From: Sphagnum magellanicum
Taxonomy: Eukaryota > Streptophyta > Sphagnopsida > Sphagnales > Sphagnaceae
DNA length: 64,000 bases
Reading direction: 5' to 3'
Assembly (NCBI GenBank): GCA_021904315.1
Contig: CM038913.1
Coordinates: 6,075,958-6,139,957 of the forward strand
Shown here: positions 60,340-64,000 of the stretch, in pieces
Numbering within the stretch: position 1 is the first letter of the stretch
How the letters are laid out: the number at the start of each line of letters is the position of its first letter
Program-made: the position numbers and the translations under genes
Notes under the pieces: generated by a model
What the model saw: only the letters and a program-made list of their open reading frames with translations
Told to the model about the DNA's origin: nothing
Database searches by the model: none

Positions 60340-60745
60340 GTGCGATGAGCAATAAAGCCTAACAACTAGCAAGATAGAATAGCAAGGTGCAATGGCAAGG
60401 TAGCAAGGCAAGAATAGCCGGGCACAATAATGAAATCAACAAGGCACAAACAAAAAGGTCGTGAAAGCAATAAGGCAATGAAAGTAACAAGGTGCAAGTA
60501 ACAAAGTAACAAGGTGTAAGAGTAAGAATAACAAGGCAATGAGAGCAACAAGGTGAGAGAACAATAACAACAAAACAATGAGAGTAGCAAGGCACGACCT
60601 AAGAACAATAAGGCGCAATAACAAGGTGCAATAATGAATGTAGCAAGGCACACCAACAAGGTGCGACAACGAGATCAACAAGCAACAGGAGCAATGGTGA
60701 GCAACAAGGCAGCAAGGCAAAACAACAAAGCAAAAACAACAACAA
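60340..60745 (+). repeat. AACAAGG/AGCAAGGCA purine array, right part
   Basis: About 400 bp of irregular AACAAGGTGCAA, AGCAAGGCACAA and ATAAGGCAATGA words. The minus-strand ORFs of 78-97 codons (Leu/Cys-rich) arise from this composition and are not genes. Confidence 0.6.
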
Positions 60746-61136
60746 AAATAATAATGTTAAAAGAAAAAATAACAATTTTTTAAAATTAAAACAAAAATGC
60801 ACAATGAACATGATACATAACCCTTTTATGCAAATTTTTAAGGTATGCAGGAAGGAGCCATTGGGATGCAACGACTCCAACTTAGCCCTAAGTTTTCATG
60901 GTAATTAAACCCTAAGACCCGAACTTGAATAAAAGGTTAGACTTTACCTAATTCTCAGTTTTTGTTTTTTATTTTGTAAAATTTGATTTTCACATCCAAT
61001 TTTAAGACAAGTGAAAATCGATAGCTTGGTTTTTAGTTAAGGCTTCACTCAAGGTGATACCCTGAAAAGGATCAAATCAAGATGCCTGAGTGATGCCTGG
61101 GGGTATTTGTGATACTTGTCCAACACTAGTACTAAC

Positions 61137-62900
61137 ATTATTATCTTCATTAATTATTATATTTTAACCTCAAATTTGTCATTGGAAAAACAAAAAATAA
61201 AAATAAAATAAATTAGATTTAATGTAGTGGAATTATTATATCTTTCATTCATTGGAACTTGTTTTCTTGAAATTTGTTATAAAATGGATGTAAATATCAA
61301 AATTTTGGATGTACATGTACTATTTATCTTTTTCTTCTTGACTTCCATGATGACATGAATAACCCCTTGACTTACGTAATTATTTTAATAAGCCCTAATT
61401 ATGTTACATTATTTGTTACAATATGAAATTCAAAATGATGTGTGGTGGATTGTGGAATAGACAAAAACACATTTTGGGCCTTACTAATAAAGTGAAAGAA
61501 TGTCATAATTATTTATCTTGCAATGGGAATAATCCTTGTTTGAAGAAAAAAAAGGTAAAACAATAAAGTTATCCATAAAATCACCTTCTTTTTCACCCCC
61601 TATCCCCAATTTCAGTGGTATCCGCAAAGTAAAGAAATTTTATTAAATGCGCAAGGTTTGGGAGTAATTACAATAGTTGTATAGGTAGGAGCAATGAATA
61701 TATATGTAGCAATAGTGGAGGCACCCAAGAAAAAGGAGGGGTTGACTTAATTTACCACTGAAATTGGTGGAAAAGTTAATTCGGGTCCCAATTATTTCAT
61801 TTTGTAAAATTTCATTCCTACTTACACATTCAATGCCTTATTATGCTGAACTGGCCATTCTTGCCCCCTAATCACCTAACTTTACATATAACTTTAATGT
61901 ATAAGAAGGTCCACACAAAGCTATCACTTTGAAATTGCATCATCTTAGACATGAACTAATCACCACTTTTTACACTTGGACATCTTTGTTTTAGTGAATT
62001 TTGTTTTATGACTTTATGGATTATTTAACGATGAAATTGAAGCTATTGTAGGTTATGTGGCAACCCCTTCCATGATGTGGTGATGTTTTCATTAGTTATT
62101 ATCTTAATATCTTAATATCATATCAATTCTTTAGCGAGCTATTGCACTTGTTTGATTTTGTCAATTTTTTTTTTTCGGGGTTGTGTCTATTTTATATTCT
62201 CATTTGCCTTATATTTTTTATGGATGGGTTCCCATCCTTGATTTTTATTTACATGGTTTTTTTCTATGTAGAATGAACCATTACTATTATTTTTATCATT
62301 TTATTTTGAAATGAATATTTAAAAAAATAAAGTGAATATTTAAAAAATATTCATTCAAAAATTTTAAGCACATATCAATTGTGATTAAAATTTTCAGAAA
62401 ATGAAGATTTTGTTACTTGAACATGTAGTTCCTTACCAATCCATTATTAACCTAGATGTTGGATGATTTAACTCTAAATCTGAATAGGTCTATAACAAAG
62501 ACAAATAGAAGGCCTGCATACATGCACATAATTTCATCCATTTAACCACAAAAAGTGGCCCTAATAGCCGTTCTTTCATTTCATTTAAAAGCCAAAGTGC
62601 AAGTTGGCTTGCATAACTTGTCGTTTAACTCGTCCGCTTAGCTTCTTTTTGCCAAAGTACCCTATTCAAAAATTGTTGCAGCCCACCATTCCTTCAAGAA
62701 AAAACCTACTACTACCATAGAAGACCTACAATCCCAAAAATAATAATGCTAACCCACATTCCCACAACTTCAAAAACTAAAAATAAAAATAATGTCCTTC
62801 CTTAAACACAATTAGTCCTTAAACACAATCCTCTTTCATAGTTCTTCTTTTTTTAACATGTTTCAAGCACCGCCAAAGGATTTTTCTTACACGGGTCTTC
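61137..62900. other. AT-rich intergenic DNA
   Basis: Between the hAT target duplication and the trihelix segment. No ORF, terminal repeat or RNA gene supported. Confidence 0.4.
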
Positions 62901-62980
62901 TTTTCCATTTTCCTTCATGAGGGTCTCAAGCTATAGCATTTGCATTACTTACAAATGCATCTGTCATAGTTCGACCAAGT

Positions 62981-63631
62981 TTGTTTCATCAAAGTAGGAG
63001 AGATGTGAGGGCAATACAATGGTCAAATGATGTTTTGTCAACTTTGTTAAAGTTGTATGAGGAGAAATATTTGGCATTTGGTCATGGGTCTTTTCTAGTC
63101 AAGGATTGGGAAGACATTCATAAAAAGCTTGTGACACATATTCTTACAGAAAGTGTGAGGACAACAACTCAATGTCATGACAAATGGGACAAGATGAATA
63201 AGAACTATTTTCAAAAGAATATAGTAGAAGGTGTTACAAGTTCTACAACTATGTCATGGATTTGGTTCGATAGGATGAACCAAATTTTGGAGGGCGCAAC
63301 AAAGGTAGATGACACACCTAATGGACTTGATCAGGGTTATGTTCATGTTGGATCTTTTCAAGCACCGACCATTGAAAAATATTTACCAAATGATGATATA
63401 GGTCCAAGTCAAGTTGGGAGTGCTCCTACACAAAATCCTACATCCATTATTCCAGCATTTGGCATTGTTGCCAATGCATTTAGTACGGGCATTCGAGGTA
63501 ATACTACAACTAAATCACCTCATACATATGCAACAAATTTAGTCGGTGTTTTTGGCAAAGTTGTGGGAAACAAAAGACGTAGATTGAATGGTGACATGGC
63601 ATCTACTTTCAAGAAGTTAATTGAATCTTGA
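62981..63631 (+). CDS. Trihelix (Myb/SANT-like) protein, probably broken
   Basis: The open frame encodes a trihelix-type DNA-binding domain in its first 100 residues: QWSNDVLSTLLKLYEEKY, then DWEDIHKKL, QCHDKWDKMNKNYF and MSWIWFDRMNQIL, with Trp residues where helices 1-3 need them. A Gly/Ser/Thr-rich linker and a basic KRRRLN follow. A TGA (63629-63631) interrupts the frame; the same frame then reads EIIETFKLELQREAIE, a TAA at 63700-63702, and a C-terminal helix (IAIEEMYRKESREQTLELAQ) typical of this family. No ATG lies upstream in frame: the frame opens after a TGA near 62.92 kb. A nuclear DNA-binding role is inferred. It could instead derive from a PIF/Harbinger Myb-like ORF. Confidence 0.6.
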   Translation: MFHQSRRDVRAIQWSNDVLSTLLKLYEEKYLAFGHGSFLVKDWEDIHKKLVTHILTESVRTTTQCHDKWDKMNKNYFQKNIVEGVTSSTTMSWIWFDRMNQILEGATKVDDTPNGLDQGYVHVGSFQAPTIEKYLPNDDIGPSQVGSAPTQNPTSIIPAFGIVANAFSTGIRGNTTTKSPHTYATNLVGVFGKVVGNKRRRLNGDMASTFKKLIES

Positions 63632-63835
63632 GAAATAATTGAGACTTTTAAGCTTGAATTGCAAAGGGAGGCAATTGAGACTACAAAGTCCATTGCGTAA
63701 TCTATGATTGCAATTGAAGAAATGTATAGGAAAGAAAGTAGAGAACAAACTTTAGAATTGGCACAAATTTTTTTGCAACTAAATTCAAAGCTAGATGTCC
63801 TCTTAATGTTCAAGAAAACTGACAAGAGATTTGCA
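63632..63835 (+). pseudogene. C-terminal helix of the trihelix gene after in-frame stops
   Basis: Continues the reading frame of the preceding segment through one more stop (63700-63702). It encodes charged amphipathic helix sequence ending LNSKLDVLLMFKK. Sequence after 63.84 kb shows nothing recognisable. Confidence 0.5.
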
Positions 63836-64000
63836 TCTATACTTTTTTATGAATATAATATTCATACAAAGTGCAATTGTTGTATGAAACATGAGTTTTA
63901 TTTATTGAATGATGTGTTTTACATAAAACAACAAAATGTGAATCTATTATTTAGGATTATGTTATATCCAATATTTAAATAACACATTTCGCATCTCCTC

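Larger units (their letters stand above)
55921..61128. mobile_element. Complete hAT transposon, 5.2 kb
   Basis: The left end is CAGTGTTGGGCGGGTATCAT; the right end reversed is TAGTGTTGGACAAGTATCAC. The flanking 8-bp duplication GTACTAAC (55913-55920 and 61129-61136) is perfect, as expected for hAT. Inside are a decayed minus-strand transposase (56.3-58.6 kb), an A-rich region, copy B of the GC-rich repeat and a purine-rich array. A perfect duplication beside a decayed coding region suggests mobilisation in trans or moderate age. Confidence 0.85.

Noticed and set aside
60359-60880. Leu/Cys-rich minus-strand ORFs that look like membrane proteins
   Set aside because: They are translations of the AACAAGG purine array; overlapping frames give similar low-complexity products.
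1-64000. CRISPR array, operon or bacterial-type system
   Set aside because: Tandem repeats here are coding TPR units, short-word arrays or slippage repeats without unique spacers; the window is eukaryotic.

Overview
The window looks like nuclear DNA of a land plant with a large, transposon-rich genome. Evidence: GT-AG introns, a plant receptor-like-kinase domain, LRR exons joined in phase 2, a trihelix-type protein, and plant-type gypsy, hAT and CACTA elements. Most of the sequence is AT-rich, gene-poor and decayed. The species cannot be fixed from sequence alone; a fern, gymnosperm or other large-genome plant would fit.

Layout. 0-5 kb (minus strand): an array of 102-bp TPR-coding repeats fused to the N-lobe and catalytic loop of a receptor-like kinase. 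About 32 repeats are open and nearly uniform; further repeats toward 5 kb are broken by stops and frameshifts. 5-14.4 kb: no gene recognised. 14.4-18.1 kb (plus): remnants of an LRR receptor-type gene. 18.7-19.5 kb: copy A of a GC-rich interspersed repeat. 19.8-29.5 kb: two dead Ty3/gypsy pieces. The second has its integrase split by a 652-bp TIR element and a 2.8-kb CACTA-like element; removing either one restores the reading frame exactly. 29.9-41 kb: further CACTA-like elements, including one of 3.2 kb with both ends visible, and AT-rich short-motif arrays. 41.7-42.1 kb: a probable decayed third copy of the GC-rich repeat.

43.3-53.8 kb (plus) is the one clearly intact, constrained gene. 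It is an eight-exon gene of the ZFC3H1/Red1 family (nuclear RNA-exosome adaptor), predicted at 2,386 residues. All seven introns are GT-AG and every exon junction keeps frame. A telo-box and a CT-rich leader lie upstream.

55.9-61.1 kb: a complete hAT element (5,208 bp, perfect 8-bp duplication) about 2.1 kb downstream of that gene. It carries a decayed transposase on the minus strand and copy B of the GC-rich repeat nested inside a purine-rich array. 63.0-63.6 kb: a trihelix (Myb/SANT-like) coding segment with two in-frame stops.

The most unusual items are the TPR-repeat/kinase fusion, with its homogenised core, decayed 5' edge and NFG in place of DFG, and the nested CACTA-like elements that carry their own degenerate short-word arrays. 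I saw no operon-like functional linkage among the genes.
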